A stretch of 41,836 nt of DNA from JAZDKP01 sp043802925 (lineage in GTDB: Bacteria; Fibrobacterota; OXYB2-FULL-49-7; JAEUSG01): positions 1-41,836 of the forward strand of contig JAZDKP010000003.1 in NCBI GenBank assembly GCA_043802925.1, in the 5' to 3' direction. This document shows positions 1 through 8,144 of the stretch, piece by piece (position 1 is the first letter of the stretch; each line of letters opens with the position of its first letter). The notes beneath the pieces were generated by a model. It saw nothing but the letters and a program-made list of their open reading frames with translations, made no database searches and was not told the origin of the DNA. The translations under genes and the position numbers were made by a program.

Positions 1-672
1 GTCAACCCTGTAGGCGTAGCTGGCGAGACTGGTGTCGAGGTTTCCGGTGGCCGTGGCGTAAGTGAACCCCTGCCCGGCGCGCGCCGCGTACTCCCATTCG
101 TCCTCGGTGGGCAGGCGAAACCCCGTGGAATCCCAGTGGACCCCGGGGCCGGTGAATGGAGAAACGTTCGGGCTCCAACCCGTGGTATCGTAACACTGGG
201 TTCGACCTTCGAGCTGCGTGCGTTTGATGCAATATCGAACCGCGTCGAACCAGGTGACGCTGTTGCGCGGAAAACTGGAAGGCAGCGTGTCGAGGGAGTC
301 CTGCATGACGCGCATCCACTCGGTACGCGTGATTTCGTTGGTGTCCATGTAGAAGGAGTCGGTCACGAACGCGGTGTCGCCGGTGCCGTCAATGAAACCG
401 CTGGCGACATGGTTGGTATCGATAGTGTCGGGGGTTCCATGATGAACAAAATATACGGAATCAAACGCAGGGATCTTGACCATTCCAGCGGTCAAGGCGC
501 CTGCGGGAAGCACAACCGGATAAAGCTTGTAGTTATGCCGGATGGTTCCCACTGGGCCAACATCACAAGTGTCACAGGGAGGTTCTATTTTCGGTGGTAT
601 CCAGGGGTTTTCGCACCCGGAGCCCAACCACAGGACAAACGCCAGAAAAAGAAGGGGTAGATATTTTATCAT
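1..672 (-). CDS. SUMF1/formylglycine-generating-enzyme-like lipoprotein, N-terminal part (partial)
   Basis: The first 224 codons of a gene that runs off the left edge; the C-terminus is outside. The ATG at 672 opens a lipoprotein signal peptide: MIKYLPLLF, a hydrophobic stretch, then LGSGC with Cys20 as probable lipidated residue. A Cys-containing linker (CDTCD) follows, then the start of an FGE-sulfatase (SUMF1) fold: FYMDTNEITRTEW, NSVTWFDAVRYC and RLPTEDEWEYAARAG match the usual T-x-x-E-W, V-x-W-x-D-A and RLPTEAEWEYAARGG blocks. Family members either oxidise a sulfatase cysteine to formylglycine or act as non-catalytic binding modules; the catalytic cysteines would lie beyond the window, so this cannot be decided. 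Secreted lipoproteins with this fold are often of unknown role. A promoter-like sequence lies at 697-726. The Shine-Dalgarno sequence is weak. Confidence 0.85.
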   Translation of the reverse strand, partial: MIKYLPLLFLAFVLWLGSGCENPWIPPKIEPPCDTCDVGPVGTIRHNYKLYPVVLPAGALTAGMVKIPAFDSVYFVHHGTPDTIDTNHVASGFIDGTGDTAFVTDSFYMDTNEITRTEWMRVMQDSLDTLPSSFPRNSVTWFDAVRYCIKRTQLEGRTQCYDTTGWSPNVSPFTGPGVHWDSTGFRLPTEDEWEYAARAGQGFTYATATGNLDTSLASYAYRVD

Positions 673-696
673 AATTATTAAAGCCTGTAAGGCGTT

Positions 697-726
697 AATA
701 TAAAATGAAAGAAAAGGCCATTTCAA
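697..726 (-). promoter_or_regulatory. Sigma-70-type promoter for the SUMF1 lipoprotein gene
   Basis: Reading the minus strand, a -35 box TTGAAA (721-726) and a -10 box TATATT (697-702) are separated by 18 bases. Each matches the consensus at 5 of 6 positions. Transcription would start near 690, about 18 bases before the ATG at 672. The same two hexamers occur at 38020-38048, which supports this reading. It sits between the end of oppF and the lipoprotein gene, so the latter is probably a separate transcription unit. Confidence 0.5.
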
Positions 727-738
727 TTTTTTAATGAA

Positions 739-1695
739 TCACACCCACGGACACCGTACCCGGCGGCCGGTTCCCTTTTCAACGAATTCGGGCACCTGTT
801 CACGACACTCGGGCCGCACCAGGGGACAGCGCGTATGGAAGGCGCACCCGGGGGGCGGATTGGCCGGGCTGGGTACGTCGCCATGCAAGGTAGGATGTTT
901 GGGGGCCGCGGAGACATCGGGTACAGGAACGGCCGCAAGCAGTGCGCGCGTGTAAGGGTGAAGAGGCGTTTCGCAGACCGCGTCCGCGGGGCCCTCTTCC
1001 ACGATTTTACCGAGGTACATGACCGCGATACGGTCGCTGATATGGCGCACCACGGCCAGGTTGTGCGCAATGAACAGGTAGGAAAGTTCGTGCTCTTTTT
1101 TAAGGTCCATGAGCAGATTGATGATTTGCGCCTGCACCGAGACGTCGAGCGCAGAGACCGGCTCGTCGGCAATGATGAGCTTGGGACGGAGCGCGAGCGC
1201 GCGCGCAATGCCCACGCGCTGGCGCTGGCCCCCGGAAAACTCGTGCGGGTAGCGGCTGAGGGCCGTGCGCGGGAGGCCGACCTCGTCGAGCAACATAGCC
1301 GCCCGCTTGTCAAGTTCGCGCCCTTTGGCCATGTGGTGGATGATGAGCGGTTCGGCCACGATGTCGCGCACGGTCATGCGCGGGTTGAGCGAACTCATGG
1401 GGTCCTGGAACACGACCTGCAGGTTGCGCCGCAGCTTTTTGAGCGCGGTCCCTTTCATGGCCAGCACATCTTCACCGTTGACAAGCACGCTCCCGGACGT
1501 GGGCTCGATGAGGCGCAGGATGCAGCGGCCTGCCGTGGTTTTTCCGCAGCCCGATTCGCCCACGAGCCCGAGCACCGCGTCCTTTTCAAGCGTAAACGAC
1601 ACGCCGTCCACAGCACGGACAAAGCCGGCTGTGCGGGCGAGGAACCCCCGGGTGATGGGAAAATGCTTGACCAAGTCTTTGACTTCGAGCAACAT
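739..1695 (-). CDS. oppF: Oligopeptide ABC transporter ATP-binding protein OppF/DppF
   Basis: ATPase subunit of a peptide importer, 318 residues, typical family length. It hydrolyses ATP on the cytoplasmic face together with OppD. Visible motifs: Walker A GESGCGKT (46-53), Q-loop in VVFQDPMSSLNP (Gln97), signature SGGQRQR (154-160), Walker B LIIADE (173-178) and H-loop His211. The C-terminal oligopeptide/dipeptide domain is present with its Cys pattern GCAFHTRCPLVRPEC. The reading frame is open further upstream to 1776, but MLLEVKDLVKHFPI is the family N-terminus and an AAGGAA site precedes it, so the start at 1695 is chosen. It begins 8 bases after oppD ends and is the last gene of oppABCDF. 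No clear terminator hairpin is seen after the stop. Confidence 0.95.
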   Translation of the reverse strand: MLLEVKDLVKHFPITRGFLARTAGFVRAVDGVSFTLEKDAVLGLVGESGCGKTTAGRCILRLIEPTSGSVLVNGEDVLAMKGTALKKLRRNLQVVFQDPMSSLNPRMTVRDIVAEPLIIHHMAKGRELDKRAAMLLDEVGLPRTALSRYPHEFSGGQRQRVGIARALALRPKLIIADEPVSALDVSVQAQIINLLMDLKKEHELSYLFIAHNLAVVRHISDRIAVMYLGKIVEEGPADAVCETPLHPYTRALLAAVPVPDVSAAPKHPTLHGDVPSPANPPPGCAFHTRCPLVRPECREQVPEFVEKGTGRRVRCPWV

Positions 1696-1699
1696 GATT

Positions 1700-1705
1700 T
1701 TCCTT
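1700..1705 (-). promoter_or_regulatory. Ribosome binding site of oppF
   Basis: AAGGAA, four bases before the ATG at 1695 and overlapping the oppD stop codon. It favours the short start of oppF over the open upstream extension and implies coupling to oppD translation. Confidence 0.6.
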
Positions 1706-2666
1706 ACGGTTCCATGTGAAAGCAGGCTGCGCTGTGGTCCGGTTCGAGCGGCGTGAGCAACGGCTGAGCACGGCACTGTTCTGAATGCCGCGGGCAGCGG
1801 TCAAAAAAGCGGCATCCCTCGCCAAACTGCGTGGCATCGGGCAGGCTTCCGGGGATGACGTGCAGGCGGCCATGACCGCTGGTCATGCGCGGCACGGAAT
1901 GGAGGAGCCCCGCGGTGTACGGATGACGGGGGGTGTTGAAAATTTGCGTTGCGGTGCCCCGCTCCGCGGTCTTGCCCGCGTAAAGCACCTGCACCTCGTC
2001 GGCAATCTGGGCCACAATACCAAGGTCGTGAGTGATAAAGAGCACCGCCATTTTGTGCGTGATCTTGAGCTCCTGCAGCAGGTCGAGGATTTGCGCCTGG
2101 ATGGTAACGTCGAGCGCGGTCGTGGGCTCGTCCGCAATCAAAAGCCGGGGATTGCACGAGAGCGCCATGGCAATCATGACGCGCTGGCGCATGCCGCCCG
2201 ACATTTGGTGGGGATATTCGTTCACGCGCTTTTCAGGATCCGGGATGCGCACCTGCCTCAGCATTTCAACGGCCTTTTCGCACGCTTCTTTTTTATTGAG
2301 TCCCTGATGCAGCCGGAGCGCCTCTTCAATTTGCCAACCTGCGGTAAAGACCGGATTCAGTGAGGTCATGGGGTCCTGAAAAATCATGGCAATGCGGTTG
2401 CCGCGCACCTTGCGCATCTCGGGCTCGGACAGTTTCATGAGGTCGCGGCCTTCGAAGATGATTTCGCCGTTCGTGATTTCGCCCGGGGGCGACGCGATGA
2501 GCCGGAGGATGGAAAGCGCGGTCACGGACTTACCGCAACCCGATTCGCCGACCACGCACAGCGTTGTGCCCTCGTCAATGGAGAGCGACACGTTGTCCAC
2601 GGCGCGCACCACACCCGCATCGGTGCGGAAACGGACGGAGAGGTCTTTGACTTCGAGGAGGGACAT
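1704..2666 (-). CDS. oppD: Oligopeptide ABC transporter ATP-binding protein OppD/DppD
   Basis: Second ATPase of the importer, 320 residues. Walker A GESGCGKS (40-47), Q-loop in MIFQDPMTSLNP, signature SGGMRQR (156-162), Walker B LLIADEP (175-181) and switch His213 are intact. The C-terminal oligo_HPY-type tail with RFFDRCPRHSEQCRA is present and helps contact the permeases. The ATG at 2666 follows immediately after the TAA stop of oppC, which indicates translational coupling. Nothing in the sequence reveals the substrate beyond the family (di- or oligopeptides, sometimes nickel or sugars). Confidence 0.95.
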   Translation of the reverse strand: MSLLEVKDLSVRFRTDAGVVRAVDNVSLSIDEGTTLCVVGESGCGKSVTALSILRLIASPPGEITNGEIIFEGRDLMKLSEPEMRKVRGNRIAMIFQDPMTSLNPVFTAGWQIEEALRLHQGLNKKEACEKAVEMLRQVRIPDPEKRVNEYPHQMSGGMRQRVMIAMALSCNPRLLIADEPTTALDVTIQAQILDLLQELKITHKMAVLFITHDLGIVAQIADEVQVLYAGKTAERGTATQIFNTPRHPYTAGLLHSVPRMTSGHGRLHVIPGSLPDATQFGEGCRFFDRCPRHSEQCRAQPLLTPLEPDHSAACFHMEP

Positions 2667-3728
2667 TTAGTTTTCCGTTTTGGGGTCCAACGCGTCACGC
2701 AATCCGTCACCCAGGAAGTTGAACGCCATGACCGTTATAAATATAAAGAAACCCGGCAGCAAAATCCACGGATGAAATTTGATGTCCGAGATATTCATGG
2801 CGTCCGAAAGCAGGTTGCCCCAGCTTGCCTGGGGGTCCTGGATACCGAGGCCGATGAGGGAGAGGCCCGATTCGCTGAGGATATAATAGGGGATGGTCAG
2901 CGTGACCTGCACAATGAGAAATGAGAATGTCTGGGGGATGATGTGACGGAGAATGATAAGGATATCGCGCTGGCCCAGGGCGCGGGCCGCAAGGACATAC
3001 TCGCGCGAGGCCACGGACTTGACCATGCCGCGAAGAATACGCGCCAGGCCCGCCCAGCCGATAAAGCTCAGGATGAGAACGACCATGAAATAGACCTTGA
3101 CGGACGATAGATTGGGCGGAAAGGCCGCGCGCAAAGCGAGCATGAGATAGAACGCCGGAACCAGCATGACCATTTCACAGAGACGCATGAGCATGTTGTC
3201 GGCGCGGGCCCCGAAATACCCTGCCGCGCCTCCGATGAGAATACCGAGAACGAAACTGATGAGAACCCCGACAAGACCGATGGACAGGGATACGCGCGCG
3301 CCATAAAGAATACGGCTGAACAGGTCACGTCCGCGCGAATCCGCGCCCAGCAGATACAGACGGCCCGGCTCCTCCACTCCGAAAAGGTGGGTGCGCGCCG
3401 GAAGGATCCATAACAGCCGGTAGGAATCGCCCGGGCAGAAAAAGCGAACCGGAAACATCCGCGATTCGTCTTCCCGAAAGACGCGGTTGAACGTTTCGTC
3501 GAAATCGAAATGACTGGCATAGACGAAGGGGCAAAAGTGGAAGCGCCCTTCCGCGTCTGTAAAATGAAGGCGCGTGGGCGGATTGTACGAATTCGTCCGG
3601 CGCTCGTTGTCATAATTGTACGGTGCAAGAAAATCCGCGAACAGCGCGGCCGCGTACAAAACAGCCAGCACCCAGAGACCGATAAGGGCCAGGCGGTGGC
3701 GTTTGAGTTTTTTCCAGTGCCGGTTCAT
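2667..3728 (-). CDS. oppC: Oligopeptide ABC transporter permease OppC/DppC
   Basis: Inner-membrane permease, 353 residues, longer than the roughly 300 usual for DppC. TM1 (about residues 13-33, LALIGLWVLAVLYAAALFADF) is followed by an extended periplasmic segment of about 85 residues containing SYNPPTRLHF, before the conserved GADSRGRDLFSRILYGARVSL motif. Insertions like this are known in some OppC proteins of spirochaetes and related groups. The EAA-type cytoplasmic loop is recognisable around AARALGQRDILIILRHIIPQ. Its ATGA start overlaps the oppB stop by four bases. It pairs with OppB to form the translocation channel. Confidence 0.95.
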   Translation of the reverse strand: MNRHWKKLKRHRLALIGLWVLAVLYAAALFADFLAPYNYDNERRTNSYNPPTRLHFTDAEGRFHFCPFVYASHFDFDETFNRVFREDESRMFPVRFFCPGDSYRLLWILPARTHLFGVEEPGRLYLLGADSRGRDLFSRILYGARVSLSIGLVGVLISFVLGILIGGAAGYFGARADNMLMRLCEMVMLVPAFYLMLALRAAFPPNLSSVKVYFMVVLILSFIGWAGLARILRGMVKSVASREYVLAARALGQRDILIILRHIIPQTFSFLIVQVTLTIPYYILSESGLSLIGLGIQDPQASWGNLLSDAMNISDIKFHPWILLPGFFIFITVMAFNFLGDGLRDALDPKTEN

Positions 3729-4708
3729 GTCAGGTTAATCCTCGGGTCCGACCAGGCCAGCAGCACATCAGATATCAGGTTACCGGCAATCAGCAGCACA
3801 CCGCTGATGAGCATATTGCCCATGACCAGAAAAAGGTCCTGCGAGCGCACGGCCTCGAGCATGACGCTGCCCATGCCCGGCCAGTTGGTGATGATTTCGG
3901 TGAGCGCGGCGCCCGAGAGCAGGGCCGAAAATTCATACCCGAACAGGGTGATGAGCGGATTGATCGCATTCCGCAGCGCATGAACATAAACCACGCGATT
4001 TTCGGGAAGCCCCTTGGCGCGCGCGGTGGTGATATACTGCGCATGGAGCTCCTCAAGCAGGTTGCCCCGCATGACGCGCTGGAGGCTTGCGATGGCCGTG
4101 ATACCCAGAACCGTGGCCGGGATGATCAGGTGCTTGCCGATGTCGATTGCCTTTTCAAAACCGTTCATACGGTCAAAACCCGCGGAGGTCATGCCGCCGA
4201 TGGGCAGGGTGCCCAGCAGGGGAAGCTCCCCGAACAGGCTGAACAGATACAGCAGAAGCAACGCCATAAAAAAGGTCGGCAGCGACATGCCCACAAAGGC
4301 CACGATCGAGAACAGCTTATCGCCGAGGGAGTATTGATGGACCGCGCAATACACTCCGATAGGAATGGCGACCAGCCAGGTGAGAAGAACGGAGAACACG
4401 GCGAGGATGAGCGTGTTGAAAAGCCGGGTCCGGATGACGTCAATGACGGGCATCTTTTTGGAAAAAGAATAACCGAAATCGAGCCGGCAGAGGTTTCCGA
4501 GCCAGTATCCGTACTGGACGACGAGAGGCTTGTCAAAATGAAACCGCGCCTCCATCTGCCGCACCATTTCCTGCGACATCTGCGGGTTCATCCGGTACTC
4601 GGCCAGTACATCACCCGGCGCGAGCCGGATGAACATGAAGGTGACAAACGACATGACGAGCAGCAGCGGAACCATAATGAGAAGCCGCCGCAGGATATAG
4701 GTCAGCAT
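3725..4708 (-). CDS. oppB: Oligopeptide ABC transporter permease OppB/DppB
   Basis: Inner-membrane permease, 327 residues, normal DppB length. It starts with the typical N-terminus MLTYILRRLLIMVPLLLVMS (TM1). The family blocks APGDVLAEYRMNPQMSQE (periplasmic helix), DFGYSFSKKMPVIDVI, and the EAA loop ARAKGLPENRVVYVHALRNA are clear, and it ends with the usual AWSDPRI-type tail. It begins 9 bases after the oppA stop and overlaps oppC by 4 bases. The Shine-Dalgarno site is weak, consistent with coupling to oppA. Confidence 0.95.
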   Translation of the reverse strand: MLTYILRRLLIMVPLLLVMSFVTFMFIRLAPGDVLAEYRMNPQMSQEMVRQMEARFHFDKPLVVQYGYWLGNLCRLDFGYSFSKKMPVIDVIRTRLFNTLILAVFSVLLTWLVAIPIGVYCAVHQYSLGDKLFSIVAFVGMSLPTFFMALLLLYLFSLFGELPLLGTLPIGGMTSAGFDRMNGFEKAIDIGKHLIIPATVLGITAIASLQRVMRGNLLEELHAQYITTARAKGLPENRVVYVHALRNAINPLITLFGYEFSALLSGAALTEIITNWPGMGSVMLEAVRSQDLFLVMGNMLISGVLLIAGNLISDVLLAWSDPRINLT

Positions 4709-4717
4709 GGGACGTTG

Positions 4718-6520
4718 TCAGGGTTTCAGAACGTAGATTTCTTCAATATTATGGAAAAACTTGAGGATTTCGTCGTTAAACGCGTCGCCCAGCGGGGTGG
4801 GATTGACATTGCCGAATTTGTTGCGTACCGCGAAGATTTTTTCAGGGTTGGCCAGCGGAATAAGCGGCAGGTTTTCGGCCACGGAATCCTGCCACTCGTC
4901 ATAAAGGGCTTTGCGCCTGCCGCGGTCCATCTCTTTCAAAGCAAGGTCGAAAATTTCGTCCGTGCGCTTTTCCCACACGGTGGCCGGGGTTTTCTGGTTG
5001 GGGTTCCACTGGTGGTGCGGGGAGTAGGAATGCCAGACATTGCCCCCGCTGTAAGGGTCGTCGCCGCCCGTGGTGCCCAGCACAATGGCGTCCCAGTCGT
5101 ACGTGGCCAAAAGTTTGTCAATGAGCGTATTGAATTCAACGAGCGTGTAATGCGCTTTGAGGCCGGCCTTTTCCAGGTCCTTCCGGATCATCTCGGAATA
5201 TTTTTCGCGGCGCGTATTGCCGTAATTGGTCAGGATGGCCAGTTCCACGGTATTATTGTCCGCGTCCTCGACAAACCCGTCATTATTGCGGTCCGTAAAT
5301 CCCGCCTCCTTCAGGAGGGCCCTGGCCTTTTCAGGATTGTAATCGTATTTTTTGATGTTTTCGTTGTAAAAGTAACCCGCGGCAGGACTGACAGGTCCGT
5401 GCAGGACCACGCCCAGGCCGTTCAGCACGATATTGACCATGGACTCGCGGTCCAGGGCATGGGCAATCGCCTGTCTGAATTTTTTATCGGAGAACCATTT
5501 CCGCTTGACCGGATCGAGATACGGTTTATTGGTTTTGGGATTGACACCCTGGTTCTGGTTGAGCATGAGGTGTTCGTCCCCCATGCGCGCGCCCAGGCGG
5601 TACATGGTAAAACCACCCTCTTTTTCGAGCGGTTTAAGCATGGGATAGTCGTCCCCGCTGATGAGCTCGCAAAAATCTGTCTCCCCGTTCTTGAACTTGA
5701 GCACCATGGCGTTCTTGTCCTTGACAGTAAGAATGACCACCCGGTCGAGGTAGGGCAGCGCATTGCCCGCGGAATCTTTTTTCCAGTAGGCGTCGTTGCG
5801 CTTCAGGACCACGCGCTGGCCCGGTTCGTATTTCTCAAGTATAAAAGGACCGGTTCCCACGATTTCATTAACACCGGTGTTAATGCCCCAGGCCGAATTG
5901 AACGTGTTGTTCTTCACGAACTTTTCGAGCTTGTGCCTGGGAAGGATGGCAAAACCCGCGGCCCGTTCAAAGACCGCAAAGGTGGCGGGGAGTTTGAATT
6001 CAACGGTATAATCGTCGATTTTCTTAACGGCAATTTTCTTTTTATCGACCATGAGCCCTTCACGGTATCCGCTGATTATGCTGTCGTTGTAAATGAGGTC
6101 GTTCAATGTGAAAACCACATCGTCGGCCGTGAGCGGGACGCCGTCGGACCAGGTCACCCCTTTGCGCAGGTTGAAACGCCAGGTGAGATAATCAGGCGAA
6201 TGGGTCCATGATTCGGCCAGTCCCGGCTTGACCTGGGCCGTGGCCGTGTTGATGGCCGTGAGCCCCTCGAACAGGAAGGCCAGAATCATGGAGGAACTGG
6301 TTTCGTTTGAAACAATAAGGTTCCAGGTGCGGGGTTCGCCCCAGGTGGCGGTGATGAGTTCCCCTCCCCGCTTGCCAATGGCCGGCCGGAAAGCCCCGGC
6401 CCTGGCCTGGATGGCCTTGAGATCCACCGCTGCGGCGCCGTGCGTGGCCGTCTTTTTTTGGGAAGGACCGCATGCGGTGATGAACAGGATGGCAAGGGAC
6501 AGCAGGAACGCTGGGCGCAT
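4718..6520 (-). CDS. oppA: Oligopeptide ABC transporter substrate-binding lipoprotein OppA/DppA
   Basis: Periplasmic solute-binding protein of family 5 (SBP_bac_5), 600 residues. The signal peptide ends in the lipobox ITAC, so Cys17 is the probable lipid anchor. The family signatures are visible: FEGLTAINTATAQVKPGLAE, WTHSPDYLTWRFNLRKGVTW, SDGVPLTADDVVFTL, and RQAIAHALDRESMV followed by the YNPEKARALLKEAG block. The FTDRNNDGFVEDADNN stretch resembles the loop common in large members of the family. It captures the peptide and hands it to OppB/OppC. It sits 17 bases downstream of an unknown gene and is the first of oppABCDF. The start at 6520 is preceded by an AGGCGG-like site. Confidence 0.93.
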   Translation of the reverse strand: MRPAFLLSLAILFITACGPSQKKTATHGAAAVDLKAIQARAGAFRPAIGKRGGELITATWGEPRTWNLIVSNETSSSMILAFLFEGLTAINTATAQVKPGLAESWTHSPDYLTWRFNLRKGVTWSDGVPLTADDVVFTLNDLIYNDSIISGYREGLMVDKKKIAVKKIDDYTVEFKLPATFAVFERAAGFAILPRHKLEKFVKNNTFNSAWGINTGVNEIVGTGPFILEKYEPGQRVVLKRNDAYWKKDSAGNALPYLDRVVILTVKDKNAMVLKFKNGETDFCELISGDDYPMLKPLEKEGGFTMYRLGARMGDEHLMLNQNQGVNPKTNKPYLDPVKRKWFSDKKFRQAIAHALDRESMVNIVLNGLGVVLHGPVSPAAGYFYNENIKKYDYNPEKARALLKEAGFTDRNNDGFVEDADNNTVELAILTNYGNTRREKYSEMIRKDLEKAGLKAHYTLVEFNTLIDKLLATYDWDAIVLGTTGGDDPYSGGNVWHSYSPHHQWNPNQKTPATVWEKRTDEIFDLALKEMDRGRRKALYDEWQDSVAENLPLIPLANPEKIFAVRNKFGNVNPTPLGDAFNDEILKFFHNIEEIYVLKP

Positions 6521-6537
6521 AAGTCCGCCTGAGTTGA

Positions 6538-7281
6538 TTACTCTTTGACCTTGACGCCCGCACGTTCGATGAGCAGGCCGATCATTTTGCGGAGCTCATC
6601 GTTGGAGAGGTTGACGCCCTGTCCCTGCGCCTCCATGCGCACATAGCTGACCGTGCGGTCGAGGTTCATGGGAAAGGCGATGGCATTGGCGAGCTGGTGG
6701 ATTTTCTTGACAATCAGGATTTTGGAATTGCACGCCCGGGCGATTTCCTCGAACGCCACGCTATTGTCACTCTTACCGGAGGCGTCGTCCGCGCCGGAAA
6801 AGAGCGAGGGCTGTTCGGGCTCGGCGGATGCGGGCCTGGCCGCGGGATGGGGCTCGGTCTTAAACGGGTTCTTTTTGGCCAGGGCCCGATGATCATGCAC
6901 TTTTACGGGTGCGTGGCCTTTGGCCCCCGGGACGGCGTGCGCGGGCGCCGCATGCTTTGCAGGGCCGGCCACGTGCCGTTCGTGCGCGGCCTCATGGCGC
7001 GCCGCTTCCTTCTTTTTGACGTTTTTTATGACCAGGGACTTGTTCTTGAGCGCCTTGATGCCGCACGACTGGCACACGGCCGCGCGCACGCCGTCGAGTT
7101 CGAGCCGGGCGATTTCGGTGACCGCCGCACCGCAGCAGTCGCACTCCTTGAGGCCCTGCAGGACCGCGCTGATACTGTCCTTGACTTCGCGCAGGATTGT
7201 CATGTCCTTGTTGTCGAGCTGTTTTTTACCGGCAACGGCCGCGAGTTTGGCGGCCATCTTTTTGAGGTTGCTATCGGCCAT
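6538..7281 (-). CDS. Unknown protein with a Cys-x-Cys-Cys / Cys-x-x-Cys motif and Ala/His/Pro-rich linker
   Basis: I do not recognise a family; 247 residues. Residues 1-45 form a Lys-rich helix. A possible metal-binding knuckle follows (ECDCCG at 46-51 and CQSCG at 70-74), resembling the zinc-ribbon ends of DksA/TraR-like proteins, but the family signature is not convincing. Residues 90-160 are Ala/His/Pro/Lys-rich and likely disordered. The C-terminal 85 residues (from NSVAFEEIARACNSKILIVKKIHQ) look like a compact helical domain. No signal peptide or membrane segment, so it is probably cytoplasmic. A good ribosome site (AAAGGGAAG) precedes the ATG. It lies between the acyltransferase gene and oppA and may belong to either transcription unit. 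Confidence 0.75.
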   Translation of the reverse strand: MADSNLKKMAAKLAAVAGKKQLDNKDMTILREVKDSISAVLQGLKECDCCGAAVTEIARLELDGVRAAVCQSCGIKALKNKSLVIKNVKKKEAARHEAAHERHVAGPAKHAAPAHAVPGAKGHAPVKVHDHRALAKKNPFKTEPHPAARPASAEPEQPSLFSGADDASGKSDNSVAFEEIARACNSKILIVKKIHQLANAIAFPMNLDRTVSYVRMEAQGQGVNLSNDELRKMIGLLIERAGVKVKE

Positions 7282-7344
7282 GCATCTTCCCTTTCCGTTT
7301 CAAGTGAAGCCAAAATATACTTAAAAAAGCAACGCGCCGGCTAT

Positions 7345-8124
7345 TCAACAGCGGTATTTTACCGAAAGCGCAGTGATCGCATTCAGCGCATCGTCCGGCA
7401 ATACTCCAGGTTCCAGTTCAATCCCCAGGCTTTCCGCGAATCCTTTCCGGAACGCTCCGGCCAGCGCGGGCCAGTCGGAATCCTTTGCACCCGTTTCCGA
7501 AAGCGTGATGGATTCCGTCCCGAGGACGGCGCGATAGGCGGCCCTGCTTTCCGAATCCAGCTTCAGGTAATCGGTAATGTCCCGCTGGTGCCGGATGATA
7601 AGCGAACCATGTTGGAGAAAGCGGCCTTTTTCCCGCCGTTGGGCGCTGCCAATGATCTTTTTCCCATTTACCTTGAGTTCGTGCCGCGCGGTGGAGGCGA
7701 AACAGGGGGCCGAGGCGCCGGCCTTTGCCCTGGAATCACGCGCGCTTCCCTTCTCAAGTTCCGCCATGACGCCGAGATGCACAAGCGTCCGCTGAAGCGC
7801 GAGCGCAATGGCATGATAGGTAGCGTGGAGGTCCGGGCCGAAAATGTCACCCGTATCCGCTGCAAGCGAATACGTTATTTCGAGGTCGTGAAGCACAGCG
7901 CGGCCGCCCGTGATGCGGCGCACAACATCCAGACCCGACCGGCGGACCGCAGCCAGGTCCAGCTCTTTTTCAGCGGCCTGGCCATACCCGAGCGAAATCG
8001 CAGCGGGCTCCCATCCGTACACGCAGAGCCACGCACCGGATGCGTGCCGGAACAGGAATTCGTCGCGGGCCATGTTGAAGGCGGCCGCATGCACACCATG
8101 GTCGAGAAAATGGAAGGAAGGCAT
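7345..8124 (-). CDS. LipM/LplA-type octanoyl- or lipoate-protein transferase
   Basis: 259 residues of the biotin/lipoate A/B protein ligase fold. RRITGGRAVLHD (69-80) is the hallmark RRxTGG[R/G]AVxH motif. Residues 141-172 contain CFASTARHEL, then VNGKKIIGSAQRR and LQHGSLII. The Cys141 in a CF-x-x-S/T context plus GSAQRR and LQHGS resembles LipM octanoyltransferases, which move octanoate from acyl-ACP to GcvH; Lys155/156 is where LplA ligases carry their catalytic lysine. I cannot separate LipM from LplA by eye. The large C-terminal LplA domain seems reduced. GcvH, its likely acceptor, is encoded at 36855-37232. A strong AGGAGGG ribosome site lies 6 bases before the start, and the gene begins 20 bases after grpE ends. 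Confidence 0.88.
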   Translation of the reverse strand: MPSFHFLDHGVHAAAFNMARDEFLFRHASGAWLCVYGWEPAAISLGYGQAAEKELDLAAVRRSGLDVVRRITGGRAVLHDLEITYSLAADTGDIFGPDLHATYHAIALALQRTLVHLGVMAELEKGSARDSRAKAGASAPCFASTARHELKVNGKKIIGSAQRREKGRFLQHGSLIIRHQRDITDYLKLDSESRAAYRAVLGTESITLSETGAKDSDWPALAGAFRKGFAESLGIELEPGVLPDDALNAITALSVKYRC

Positions 8125-8144
8125 GAATAACCCTCCTGGAAAGT

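Noticed and set aside
683..693. Small hairpin GCCT-GTA-AGGC as terminator of the opp operon
   Set aside because: A four-base stem with no T-run in the correct direction; it overlaps the leader of the lipoprotein gene.
3980..6211. 743-codon open frame on the plus strand
   Set aside because: It lies antisense to oppA and oppB, whose protein families are unmistakable, and its own translation has no family features. It is a by-product of G+C-rich codon use.
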